Assembly (NCBI GenBank): GCA_934408725.1
Contig: CAKRVB010000003.1
Location: 1-64,000, forward strand
Direction of reading: 5' to 3'
DNA length: 64,000 nucleotides
Origin: an uncultured Marvinbryantia sp.
GTDB taxonomy: Bacteria; Bacillota; Clostridia; Lachnospirales; Lachnospiraceae
Positions 1 to 7,946 of the stretch are shown in pieces. The position numbers were made by a program, and so were the translations under genes. Each line of letters begins with the position of its first letter. Position 1 is the stretch's first letter. The notes below the pieces were generated by a model, which saw nothing but the letters and a program-made list of their open reading frames with translations, was not told the origin of the DNA and did not search any database.

Positions 1-191
1 ATCTGCTTTCCTTTTGCAGTCAGTTCGATCCCATGCCTCTTCCGTTCAAATATTTTCTTTCCCAGCTCATTTTCCAGTGATGCAATGGTTTTGCTCACAT
101 TAGACTGCGATGTAAAAAGCATAGAAGCTGCTTTACTGAATGATTTGGTCTGTGCACAGATCACCATGCACTGAAGCTGTCGTAATTCCAT
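1..191 (-). CDS. LysR-family transcriptional regulator, N-terminal fragment
   Basis: DNA-binding start of a LysR-type regulator; the rest lies beyond the left edge. Translation gives MELRQLQCMVICAQ, then a helix-turn-helix with SFSKAAS, SQSNVSKTIASLE and LGKKIFER, the classic LysR recognition pattern with S/Q-x-S in the recognition helix. The ATG at 191 follows a strong GGAGGAG site about 7 bases upstream. It starts 24 bases after the stop of the ATPase gene and may be co-transcribed with it. The effector domain is missing, so neither ligand nor target can be inferred. Confidence 0.85.
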   Translation of the reverse strand, partial: MELRQLQCMVICAQTKSFSKAASMLFTSQSNVSKTIASLENELGKKIFERKRHGIELTAKGKQ

Positions 192-215
192 TTTTTTCTC
201 CTCCGACACGTCTGA

Positions 216-1523
216 CTATTGATCCAGATACTTCTTTATGCGGCAGATATTATACAGCGGAATATTCGTCATCCATTCCTGTTCTCTGTAGTCTGACATA
301 GATGTGCGGACAGCACAGGCAGGATGGTATTTTTCGCAAAATGCTTTCAGACTTTTGGCTCTTAAGTTTTCTTCTGCCTTCACCTCTAATGGCAGAATGG
401 AACTTTTTCCCTGTAACAGAAAATCGATTTCTCCACTGGACTTTTCTGTGGAATAATAATAAGCCTCTATACCCAGATCTGCTATTAACTGCTGAAGTAC
501 ATATTGTTCTGTCAAAGCTCCCTTAAATTCCGTAAATATCCGGTTCCCGTCTATGATGACTCTGGCATCCAGATCTACCATTGCCATAAGCAAACCAATA
601 TCCAGAAGATATATTTTGAATGCATCCAGATCCAGATAAGCTTTTAACGGAAGACCTGGCTTTTTAATTCTCTGTACTTTATGGATCAATCCACAATCCA
701 TCAGCCACTGAATAGCCAGTTCAAAGTCTTTGGCTCGTGCACCTTCTCTTACCTGTCCGTAAATATATTTCTTGTTTTCCTTCGCCAGCTGCATCGGAAT
801 AGAATTCCACACCAGATTTAATCTTGAAACCAGAGTAGCTTCTGCATGTTTGGAAAAATCCTGCTGGTAATCATTCAACAGATTTTTCTGAATTTCACGA
901 ACCTGATTAAAGTCCTTTGAGTCAAGATAACTCTGCACTACTTCTGGCATCCCACCCACAAAATAATATTCTCTAAGACGATCGATATATTTTGATTTAA
1001 ACATTGTGACCATATCAGTATCAGAACTGTCCAATATCTCAACAAACCGCATTTCTCCCAATGCGCACAAAAATTCCCTGAAACTTAAAGGATATAAATC
1101 CATAAAATCTACTTTTCCCACCGGAAAAGAAGTTCCCTTATGCATCGCCACACCAAGCAAAGATCCTGCTGCCACAATCGCATATTCCGAAGCCTCTTCG
1201 CAAAAATACTTTAAAGCAGTCAAAGCCTTCGGCACTTCCTGCACCTCATCGAAGATCAGCAGCGTGTCCCGGCTGTCTATGGATACGCCAGTCTCTGCAC
1301 TGATGGCAAGAATCAATCGCTCAATGTTGATATCACCTTCAAATACCTGACGCATTCTGGTATTACTGTCAAAATTCACATAAGCCATTTTTTTGAAACA
1401 GGTTCTACCAAATTCCTTCATCAGCCATGTCTTTCCAACCTGTCTGGCTCCTCGTATAATCAGAGGTTTCCTGTTCTTTTTCTCTTTCCACTGCTTCAGC
1501 TTTTCCAATGCGAATCTATCCAT
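216..1523 (-). CDS. AAA+ ATPase with DUF4143 C-terminal domain
   Basis: Predicted P-loop ATPase of the family common in gut Firmicutes and archaea, 435 aa, full length for the family. Walker A is GARQVGKT at residues 25-32 and Walker B is LLIFDE at 88-93; the C-terminal half (about 200-420), ending in a nuclease-like stretch GEIDFLLQG followed by LPLEVKAEE, matches the DUF4143 region. The E-x-D and E-x-K residues there resemble a PD-(D/E)XK core; this is seen, but activity is not demonstrated for the family. Biological role unknown; such genes are mobile and often single-gene accessory loci. Two identical palindromic boxes lie 70-120 bases upstream. Start chosen at MDRFALEKL because Walker A sits at the normal distance. 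Confidence 0.85.
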   Translation of the reverse strand: MDRFALEKLKQWKEKKNRKPLIIRGARQVGKTWLMKEFGRTCFKKMAYVNFDSNTRMRQVFEGDINIERLILAISAETGVSIDSRDTLLIFDEVQEVPKALTALKYFCEEASEYAIVAAGSLLGVAMHKGTSFPVGKVDFMDLYPLSFREFLCALGEMRFVEILDSSDTDMVTMFKSKYIDRLREYYFVGGMPEVVQSYLDSKDFNQVREIQKNLLNDYQQDFSKHAEATLVSRLNLVWNSIPMQLAKENKKYIYGQVREGARAKDFELAIQWLMDCGLIHKVQRIKKPGLPLKAYLDLDAFKIYLLDIGLLMAMVDLDARVIIDGNRIFTEFKGALTEQYVLQQLIADLGIEAYYYSTEKSSGEIDFLLQGKSSILPLEVKAEENLRAKSLKAFCEKYHPACAVRTSMSDYREQEWMTNIPLYNICRIKKYLDQ

Positions 1524-1593
1524 CTTCCACCTCCTGATTATAAATTACGCTATTTTCTTCATTGTATTCCCGGTTTTTCCCTCTGTCAACATT

Positions 1594-1640
1594 TTTTCGG
1601 TGGAAAAATTGTATCTATATTACATTTTTTCGGTGGAAAA
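1594..1640 (-). promoter_or_regulatory. Twin palindromic boxes upstream of the ATPase gene
   Basis: Two copies of TTTTC-GGTG-GAAAA (plus strand), at 1594-1607 and 1627-1640, start to start 33 bases apart, about three helical turns. Each is an inverted repeat TTTTC/GAAAA around four bases and is embedded in the same flanking ACATTTTTTCGGTGGAAAA. They sit in the leader of the ATPase gene, so they are candidate operators. Only the repeat itself is seen; the binding protein is unknown. Confidence 0.55.
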
Positions 1641-1665
1641 TGTTGTCTTCAAATTTTCATATATG

Positions 1666-1701
1666 AAAAAAGGAAACTACCAAAACGGCGTTCCCCTTTT
1701 T
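1666..1701 (-). terminator. Probable intrinsic terminator after hipT
   Basis: On the minus strand AAAAGGGGAAC pairs imperfectly with GTTTCCTTTT and is followed by more T residues. It begins directly after the hipT stop codon. Confidence 0.5.
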
Positions 1702-2661
1702 CTAATTCAGCACGCTTATTCGTTCCTGCACCAGTGTCTTTACCCGTTCTTTTTGTTCCTCTGACAAATATGCCATATCGATCTGTTTAAAAAGTTTTTC
1801 CTCTAATCCACAAACTCTCTTTATCATACGTTCTGCCACATGCAACGATATTCCACAGGATTCCGCCAATATCCGAAATTCTTTTTTGTGTATATTTCTT
1901 TTCTTCCCATTTATGGTAAGCGCAAGCTGTTCCTGATCTTCTGGCATAATTACATTTACTGGCAACATATCGTAAGCCCTTGACAATCTGAATATTCTAT
2001 TTCCTGGTTCTGTTTCTTCAAGAGAAAAATTTTTCAAATGCATATCTGAATTTCCCATGATATAAGATCCAAGCACCCGTAAATACATTTCTATCAGATC
2101 CAGTCCGGGTGTATCCGAATATTTTTTTATAATCTTTCCGCAATTTTCATAAGATCCTCTATATTTGTCCTGTGTCAGACGATTGGACAGTTGGCAAAAG
2201 TCTTCCATCGCATACAGATGTATCTCTTTTTCCGTTATCTCTCGATCAATTCTTTTTGTAATATATGCATACTCTCCATTCATCTTTATCAGGGCATGTG
2301 ATACCGTCTGAATTCCCATCAGCTCTGCCATTCGCATAGCCAGATCTTCAAATTCTGGCATATTCTGAAATTCTTCTGTCTGTGGTTTTAAAATATATCC
2401 AGTAGGATAGTTCACAATAGTAAGTCTGGCATTTGTATCACTGGTCAAATGCAGTGGCAATTTTTTCTGCACTCCTGGTACCGTAAGGCCTTCATTTACT
2501 GCCTCATTAGCTAATTTTTCCAGTTGTTCTCTTGTAACATCTAATATCGGCATTTCCCTTGTATGAAAAAAAGCTTTCACACATTTTTTATGCCAACACC
2601 AGTCTTTTTCAGATGTTGTTGCATTACTTGAGATTTCTTTACCACAACACAGGCACTTCAT
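1702..2661 (-). CDS. hipT: HipA-like Ser/Thr kinase toxin, HipT type (split HipA)
   Basis: Kinase subunit of a tripartite HipBST-like toxin-antitoxin module; the E. coli O127 homologue phosphorylates tryptophanyl-tRNA synthetase, but the target here is unknown. The 319-aa protein lacks the HipA N-terminal domain. Visible motifs: glycine-rich loop VPGVQKKLPL (61-70), ATP-contact Lys in YILKP (92), catalytic GNSDMHLKNF (203-212) and metal-binding YDML (230-233). A small putative zinc knuckle precedes the kinase (C3, C6, C22, H24, C27). The position matching the HipA autophosphorylation serine is Thr60. Start at MKCLCCGK (2661) overlaps the hipS stop as ATGA, implying translational coupling; an upstream in-frame ATG at 2697 lies inside hipS and is less likely. 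Confidence 0.85.
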   Translation of the reverse strand: MKCLCCGKEISSNATTSEKDWCWHKKCVKAFFHTREMPILDVTREQLEKLANEAVNEGLTVPGVQKKLPLHLTSDTNARLTIVNYPTGYILKPQTEEFQNMPEFEDLAMRMAELMGIQTVSHALIKMNGEYAYITKRIDREITEKEIHLYAMEDFCQLSNRLTQDKYRGSYENCGKIIKKYSDTPGLDLIEMYLRVLGSYIMGNSDMHLKNFSLEETEPGNRIFRLSRAYDMLPVNVIMPEDQEQLALTINGKKRNIHKKEFRILAESCGISLHVAERMIKRVCGLEEKLFKQIDMAYLSEEQKERVKTLVQERISVLN

Positions 2662-2990
2662 ATTCTTTCTCCTCTGATACAAACATCTCCGATACAATCT
2701 TTACACGCTGACAACAGCAGACCGAACCGATCATTTCGATCAATCTTCCAATTTCGGCAAACTACCCCCAGAAGCCACCCTTCTGGAATCAGTCCGTCAA
2801 AAAATGGAAATAGAATCGTGGTCTCATACGCCTCCTCACGCAGCGGAAGTGTCAAACTTACCGATACTGCATCTTCTCGTTTCAGATATTCCCTATCATA
2901 AGAAAAACAATAGCCCTCTTCTGTCTCTGCGATCATCCCGGCAAAATGATTCTGAATATACACATAGCCTTTCCGATATTCCGATTCCAC
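2658..2990 (-). CDS. hipS: HipS-like antitoxin (HipA N-terminal domain protein)
   Basis: 110-aa stand-alone version of the HipA N-terminal subdomain. It carries the family hallmark FPFFDGLIPEGW (61-72) and the following D-R-F-G-L-L region. In characterised hipBST operons this protein, not the HTH protein, neutralises the kinase. The start is GTG at 2990, with AGAGG six bases upstream; it begins 3 bases after the hipB stop and overlaps the kinase start by 4 bases, so the three genes form one tight operon. Assignment rests on domain content and gene order; antitoxin function is inferred. Confidence 0.8.
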   Translation of the reverse strand: MESEYRKGYVYIQNHFAGMIAETEEGYCFSYDREYLKREDAVSVSLTLPLREEAYETTILFPFFDGLIPEGWLLGVVCRNWKIDRNDRFGLLLSACKDCIGDVCIRGERI

Positions 2991-2993
2991 GTT

Positions 2994-3194
2994 TTACCTC
3001 TCTTTCTTTCCCGGTACTGCCTCACACCCAAACATAGCCAGAGCCTGATTCACCTTATCCAGACGCACAGTTTCTTTTCCCTGTTCCAGTTCTCTTACAA
3101 ATCGAAGACCAAGACCTGAACGGAATGCAAATTCTTCCTGTGTCAGGCCTGCCTTTTTTCTTTCTTCTTTAATATATTCTCCAATCCTACTCAT
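2994..3194 (-). CDS. hipB: HipB-like XRE-family HTH regulator
   Basis: 66-aa helix-turn-helix protein: SRIGEYIKEERKKAGLTQ, FRSGLGLRFVRELEQGK and a short tail, a minimal XRE/Cro fold typical of HipB. Known HipB proteins repress their own operon. I place the start at ATG 3194 because the promoter TTGAAA (3225-3230), 17-base spacer, TATAAT (3202-3207) would start transcription at about 3194-3195, on this codon. Upstream in-frame starts at 3203 and 3236 fall inside or upstream of the promoter. That predicts a leaderless mRNA; no Shine-Dalgarno sequence is visible. Confidence 0.85.
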   Translation of the reverse strand: MSRIGEYIKEERKKAGLTQEEFAFRSGLGLRFVRELEQGKETVRLDKVNQALAMFGCEAVPGKKER

Positions 3195-3201
3195 GCTATA
3201 C

Positions 3202-3259
3202 ATTATAATCCCGTTCGGGTATAATTTCAAGCACATTTAAGTAAAAAATCCCGTTCGGG
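3202..3259 (-). promoter_or_regulatory. hipBST promoter with two HipB-type operators
   Basis: TTGAAA (3225-3230) and TATAAT (3202-3207) are exactly 17 bases apart on the minus strand. The spacer holds the palindrome CCCGTTCGGG (3210-3219, plus-strand reading). An identical palindrome with the same flanks (ATCCCGTTCGGGTATAAT) lies at 3250-3259, exactly 40 bases upstream. A dimeric regulator bound in the spacer would block RNA polymerase, consistent with HipB autorepression. Confidence 0.75.
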
Positions 3260-3281
3260 TATAATCTCATCTTCATCGCAA

Positions 3282-3315
3282 AAATCCGCTGGCACTTTAA
3301 AGTACCAACGGATTT
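3282..3315 (-). terminator. Intrinsic terminator of the lactaldehyde reductase gene
   Basis: On the minus strand AAATCCGTTGGTACTT pairs with the complementary AAGTGCCAGCGGATTT with few mismatches, then TTTTT. It lies 17 bases after the fucO stop. Confidence 0.7.
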
Positions 3316-3331
3316 CTATAACATCATTTAT

Positions 3332-4477
3332 TTACATAATCTTTCTGAACAGTTCTTTCAGATCTTCAACACTGGCATCTTTTGGATTTCCTGGTGCACA
3401 GGCATCTGCATATGCTGATTCTGCCAGGAACTGCAGATCTTCTTCTTTGATGGCTTCCAGTTTCGTAGGAATTCCTACATCTTCTGACAGTTTCTTTACT
3501 GCATCCACAGCTGCTTTTCTGTATTCCTCCTGTGTCATGGAATCTACATCTTTGACCCCCATTGCTCTTGCGATTTCACGATATTTTTCACCGGTGCATT
3601 CCTGATTGTATTCCATTACGATCGGAAGCATCATAGCGCAGGCAACCCCATGTGGTGTATCGTATACAGCTCCCAGTGTATGAGCCATGGAATGTGCAAT
3701 TCCAAGACCTACATTGGAAAATCCCATACCGGCAATGTACTGGCCAAGTGCCATTCCTTCACGGCCTTCTTTTGTATTATCCACCGCACCGCGCAGAGAT
3801 TTTGAGATCAGCTCGATTGCTTTCAGATGGAACATATCTGTCATTTCCCATGCTGCTTTTGTGGTATATCCCTCAATGGCATGTGTCAGAGCATCCATAC
3901 CGGTAGAAGCTGTCAGTCCCTTTGGCATAGAAGACATCATTTCCGGGTCTACTACTGCAATAATCGGCATATCGTGAGGGTCAACGCATACGAATTTACG
4001 TTTTCTTTCTACATCTGTAATAACATAGTTGATTGTTACCTCAGCGGCTGTTCCGGCTGTGGTAGGTACTGCAATAATCGGAACACAAGGGTTTTTCGTT
4101 GCAGCGGTTCCTTCCAGACTTCTCACATCTTCAAACTCCGGATTGGCGATGATGATACCGATTGCCTTTGCAGTATCCATAGAAGATCCTCCACCGATTG
4201 CAACGATATAATCTGCTTCGGACTTTTTAAATGCCGCTACACCATTCTGTACATTCTGAATAGTCGGGTTTGCCTTAATATCTGAGTAAATCTCATATTC
4301 CAGTCCATTCTGTTCCAGGATATCGGTTACTTTGCTGGTTACCTGAAATTTGATCAAATCTGGATCAGAGCACACAAATGCTTTTTTATATCCACGTGCC
4401 TTTGCTTCATTTGCGATTTCTGCGATTGCTCCTGCTCCATGATAAGATGTTCCATTCAAATTGATTCTGTTTGCCAT
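3332..4477 (-). CDS. fucO: Lactaldehyde reductase (iron-dependent alcohol dehydrogenase III)
   Basis: Reduces L-lactaldehyde to L-1,2-propanediol with NADH, the redox sink of anaerobic L-fucose or L-rhamnose breakdown; cytosolic. The 381 aa match the FucO family over full length: nucleotide loop GGGSSMD (95-101), and metal ligands D195 and H199 in GMDALTHAIEGY, H262 (or H266) in AHSMAH, H276 in TPHG. The stretch AVPTTAGTAAEVT is near-identical to E. coli FucO. Start chosen at MANRINLNG as in E. coli, after AAAGGAAG; an ATG at 4486 is possible. It lies about 120 bases downstream of the yesM stop, past a weak hairpin, and ends in its own terminator. It fits the neighbouring deoxy-sugar operon. 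Confidence 0.9.
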   Translation of the reverse strand: MANRINLNGTSYHGAGAIAEIANEAKARGYKKAFVCSDPDLIKFQVTSKVTDILEQNGLEYEIYSDIKANPTIQNVQNGVAAFKKSEADYIVAIGGGSSMDTAKAIGIIIANPEFEDVRSLEGTAATKNPCVPIIAVPTTAGTAAEVTINYVITDVERKRKFVCVDPHDMPIIAVVDPEMMSSMPKGLTASTGMDALTHAIEGYTTKAAWEMTDMFHLKAIELISKSLRGAVDNTKEGREGMALGQYIAGMGFSNVGLGIAHSMAHTLGAVYDTPHGVACAMMLPIVMEYNQECTGEKYREIARAMGVKDVDSMTQEEYRKAAVDAVKKLSEDVGIPTKLEAIKEEDLQFLAESAYADACAPGNPKDASVEDLKELFRKIM

Positions 4478-4556
4478 AATGTTCATCTTCCTTTCCGCTT
4501 CCCGCACCTTATCTTTGTTATTATATTGACAATATTTTGATAAAAAAGAAAGTTAC

Positions 4557-4581
4557 AAAAAGAGAAATGTGTCACTCTTTT
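4557..4581 (-). terminator. Weak hairpin between yesM and fucO
   Basis: AAAAGAG and CTCTTTT flank a ten-base loop and are followed by T residues on the minus strand. The stem is short and AT-rich, so read-through into fucO is likely. Confidence 0.35.
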
Positions 4582-4600
4582 CCTAAATACTACATAACTC

Positions 4601-6313
4601 TTACGCCTCATGTGTTGTAGGTGGAAGAATGATTTCAGCCAATGTGTAATGAGCTAAATTATCACTTTCCAAATGTAATCCATATCTGGCATCAAATACA
4701 TTTTTTATTCTAGAATTTATATTAAAAATACCATATCCCTTTTTCGACTCTTGTTTCTCCGTCATCTCTGGCTTCTCTAGCTGATTATTAATTTCCATAA
4801 GTCTGTCTCTGTCAATACCTGATCCATTGTCTATTACAGAAAATATTATATTTTCCTTCCAATCAACAGTGACGTATATTTTACCGCCTTCGCTAAATTT
4901 TTCAAATCCATGATATATACAATTTTCAGCCAAAGGTTGCAGTATTAATTTAGGTACAAAAAAACGTTCCATATCCGAACTTCTCATGAAAGATTTTATT
5001 TCAAAATCAAATCTTTTTCCATATCGTTTCTTTTGAATTTTCAAATATAATTGCACATGTTCCAATTCATCTTTTATAGAAATCATATCGGCTCCACGAC
5101 TTAATGAAATACGGAAGAAACGACTCAAACTCATTACTTCATCAATGGCTTCTTGCTTATCTCCCGCATAAATGCGCCACGTAATATTATCTAATGTATT
5201 ATAAAGAAAATGCGGATTAATCTGTGCTTGCAATGCAGCATACTCGGATTTTCTTACAGCCTGCTGTTTTTTTTCCAATTCTGTAAACAACTCTTTTAAA
5301 TTATCCATCATCTGACTAAATTTCCTAAACAGCCTATCCACTTCATAGATATCTGTTTGAACTATTAAGTCATTTTTCCCATTTACATTTAAAGGATCTT
5401 GACATTCCATAATATATAACAATCGATTAATAGGTTCCGAAATGTCTGATGCGATTCTTCTACTAAGCATTAATGAAAAAACAATAATAACAATTGATAA
5501 AATCAGCCCCATAAAAATGGCTGTAAGCAAAATATTTCCAACTAAATTCCAAACTTCACACGAAAATGTCAATGTCCATCCATTTTCCAATTGCATACTA
5601 TTTTTAACTAACCAAGATTTATTTTTATTACTTTCTCCAACAGAAAGAAGTATTTCACCATTTTTATCTGTAAGCATTACATCAACGTCTTCCAAATAGC
5701 ACGCCGCTAAAAGTTCACCAGCAATCTTTTCTGTTCTAATCTCTTCTACAATTACTCCTGACGATTTTCCAGTCTTAACATTATATAATGGATAAATAGC
5801 AGCAACATATCCTTCACGATAATTATTAGCTAACATCGATTGAGAATATGTTGATAACCACGTTTCTGTTGTAAATGATCGAAGCATATCATATTCTGGA
5901 ATATCTCTAGCACTACCATAACGCAACGGGAAATTCGTAGATTTGAATTGTCTCCCATCATCAAGAAGAACATAAAAAGCCTCTACATATACCGTATTAT
6001 TCTCCTGGAGTGTATATAAATACCCGTTTATTTCCAATTTCTGAGAGTAGATTGCATTTTTGCTGCTTGGAATTTCTCGTATAGCAATCTGCACATCAGA
6101 ACTCTTTTGCACAAGGGTATTCAGCTGTTCCGTTTCATCTAATACCCTTTCCAAAACATTTCTACTATAGTTTACAGCTGCATCTAATGTGGTTTGTGCA
6201 TTTCGAATAGTACTACTTATAAAATAGCAAAGAAAAATACTATCTGTTAAAAGCACTAATAATATAGAAATCATGGCAAATTTTTTAAAGATTATTTCAT
6301 ATAACTTTTTCAT
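4601..6313 (-). CDS. yesM: YesM-type sensor histidine kinase
   Basis: Membrane sensor of a two-component system, 570 aa. A transmembrane segment at about 12-36 is followed by a long extracytoplasmic sensor domain, a second membrane segment near 256-282, a HAMP-like linker, the HisKA_2 motif QINPHFLYNTL with the phospho-accepting His, then a GHKL ATPase with N box (PLAENCIYHGFEKF), G1 DNGSGID and G2 KGYGIFN. This is the layout of YesM kinases that sense carbohydrates in Firmicutes. Its start overlaps the end of the response regulator by four bases (6310-6313). Given its place beside the deoxy-sugar operon it probably senses that sugar or the loaded binding protein; that is inference. Confidence 0.9.
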   Translation of the reverse strand: MKKLYEIIFKKFAMISILLVLLTDSIFLCYFISSTIRNAQTTLDAAVNYSRNVLERVLDETEQLNTLVQKSSDVQIAIREIPSSKNAIYSQKLEINGYLYTLQENNTVYVEAFYVLLDDGRQFKSTNFPLRYGSARDIPEYDMLRSFTTETWLSTYSQSMLANNYREGYVAAIYPLYNVKTGKSSGVIVEEIRTEKIAGELLAACYLEDVDVMLTDKNGEILLSVGESNKNKSWLVKNSMQLENGWTLTFSCEVWNLVGNILLTAIFMGLILSIVIIVFSLMLSRRIASDISEPINRLLYIMECQDPLNVNGKNDLIVQTDIYEVDRLFRKFSQMMDNLKELFTELEKKQQAVRKSEYAALQAQINPHFLYNTLDNITWRIYAGDKQEAIDEVMSLSRFFRISLSRGADMISIKDELEHVQLYLKIQKKRYGKRFDFEIKSFMRSSDMERFFVPKLILQPLAENCIYHGFEKFSEGGKIYVTVDWKENIIFSVIDNGSGIDRDRLMEINNQLEKPEMTEKQESKKGYGIFNINSRIKNVFDARYGLHLESDNLAHYTLAEIILPPTTHEA

Positions 6314-7866
6314 GTTTCACCTTCCCAGTATTTACCTAAATAATCTCTTGGTGAACAACCTTTCAAGTTCTTAAACACTTTGTAAAAATATGTCACATTC
6401 GCATAACCAACAAGTTCTGAAATATGAGAAATTTTATACTCATTTTGTATCAAATATCTACAAGCCGCTTCAATTCTAACAGCATTTATATAATCTGTAA
6501 TATTCTGATTACAGCTGTTTTTGAATAACGCAGAAAGATACGCAGGACTAAAATTGAATTTTTCAGCAATTAAAGATAATCGCATCTCCGGAATTTGATA
6601 ATTTTCTTCAATGTATCTTTTTATTCGTTCAATAATTTGATTTGGCTTTTTTATTTTTATTTCATTTAGTTTTCTCCCTATCGTGTGTAAAAACGCCTTC
6701 ATTTTTCGATGCATTTCAAATGGATCACCACAATTACAAATTGAGATAATAATGAGACTTGTGTCCGGATAAAGAGAGTTAATATCAATATTAACCAACG
6801 CTTCGTTACGAATAATCCCCGTAACTATCATATATACATTTTGTCTTAATTCCTCTATACCAGAGAATCGTTTTTGGCTCATAAACCGATCTAATAATAG
6901 ATCAACTTCTTCCTCTTTAAAATATACTGTATTTTCAACAATTTCTCTTATCAAATCTATACAATCAGATTCTTCTATTCTGGAGTCTGTTTTCTCCTCT
7001 GCTGCATAATAAATATTGCCATTTCCACACACGTATTTCATATTAGCAGCTCGTCTTGCTTCCAAATAAGATTTTGCTGATTCTTCAATCCCATGATTTA
7101 TTTTGCTTACACCAACTGTATAATCATCATATGTAACATTTTGTAATACTGTTTGAATTGTATCTAATAAAAATGAAATTTTTTCTTCTATTTCCTCAGT
7201 ACTTTTAGCAAGAACATAAAAAAGCATATTATGAGGGCTCTTTTCTAATAGATAGCTTCCTGTATCATGACAAAAAAGATCAATTTCTTGTAGTAATATT
7301 TTATAAATATTGGTTTCCCCAATATATAAAGCATCACTTATATTGTCCATTTGAAGTAAAAGAACAGCTTGAAAATAATCCCAACATTCTAACATCTGAT
7401 CATGAATTTCATCCAATTCTTCAGGTGTATAAAATAAATAAATCATATTTCGGAGATTTCCTTCTTTATCTCCATCGAATTTGTTTCTTCTTTCTTGATT
7501 CTTCTGATCCTGAAGTGTTATTACTGAATTGAGCAATTCAGCCGGGTTAACAGGCTTCAATAAATAATTTTTTGCTCCTAAATTTAATGCCTTTTGTGCA
7601 AAAGCAAATTCATCAAATCCACTTATCATGATTGTATCTATTTCAAGATGATTTTCCTGGATTTTGGTCAAAAGATCCAAACCACTTATTTGAGGCATTT
7701 TAATGTCTGTAATGACAATATCTGGCTTATACTTTTTCACCTTTTCCCACGCATCCAAACCATTCTCTGCCGTCGCAACCACTGTAATTCCATATGAATT
7801 CCAGTCCAACATTTCCGATATACAGGTTCTACTGAATTCTTCATCATCTGCAATCAATAATTTCAT
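6310..7866 (-). CDS. yesN: YesN-type response regulator, AraC-family DNA binding
   Basis: Partner of the YesM kinase. N-terminal receiver domain begins MKLLIADDE with the acidic pair, phospho-acceptor Asp in PDIVITDIKMP and the conserved Lys in LKPVN; a middle region of unknown fold follows; the last 100 residues are an AraC double helix-turn-helix (IERIKRYIEENY, FNFSPAYLSALFK, VGYANVTYFYKVFK). The ATG at 7866 starts the receiver fold at the usual point; a GTG at 7878 would add four residues, and neither has a strong ribosome site. It lies after a terminator and so probably has its own promoter. Expected to activate the ABC importer and catabolic genes. Confidence 0.9.
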   Translation of the reverse strand: MKLLIADDEEFSRTCISEMLDWNSYGITVVATAENGLDAWEKVKKYKPDIVITDIKMPQISGLDLLTKIQENHLEIDTIMISGFDEFAFAQKALNLGAKNYLLKPVNPAELLNSVITLQDQKNQERRNKFDGDKEGNLRNMIYLFYTPEELDEIHDQMLECWDYFQAVLLLQMDNISDALYIGETNIYKILLQEIDLFCHDTGSYLLEKSPHNMLFYVLAKSTEEIEEKISFLLDTIQTVLQNVTYDDYTVGVSKINHGIEESAKSYLEARRAANMKYVCGNGNIYYAAEEKTDSRIEESDCIDLIREIVENTVYFKEEEVDLLLDRFMSQKRFSGIEELRQNVYMIVTGIIRNEALVNIDINSLYPDTSLIIISICNCGDPFEMHRKMKAFLHTIGRKLNEIKIKKPNQIIERIKRYIEENYQIPEMRLSLIAEKFNFSPAYLSALFKNSCNQNITDYINAVRIEAACRYLIQNEYKISHISELVGYANVTYFYKVFKNLKGCSPRDYLGKYWEGET

Positions 7867-7903
7867 TTCCACACCCACATTTCTTTTATTCTGTTTTTAT
7901 GAC

Positions 7904-7943
7904 AAAAACCCCCGTCAGCTGAGAGGTCAACTAACAGGGGTCT
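7904..7943 (-). terminator. Intrinsic terminator after the sugar kinase
   Basis: Minus-strand stem ACCCCTGTTAG / CTGACGGGGG with two small mismatches, followed by TTTTTG. It separates the catabolic operon from yesNM. Confidence 0.8.
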
Positions 7944-7946
7944 ATT

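Noticed and set aside
1702-2990. hipA pseudogene broken by a frameshift
   Set aside because: The two pieces overlap as ATGA, each is a complete known domain, and the order matches functional hipBST operons.
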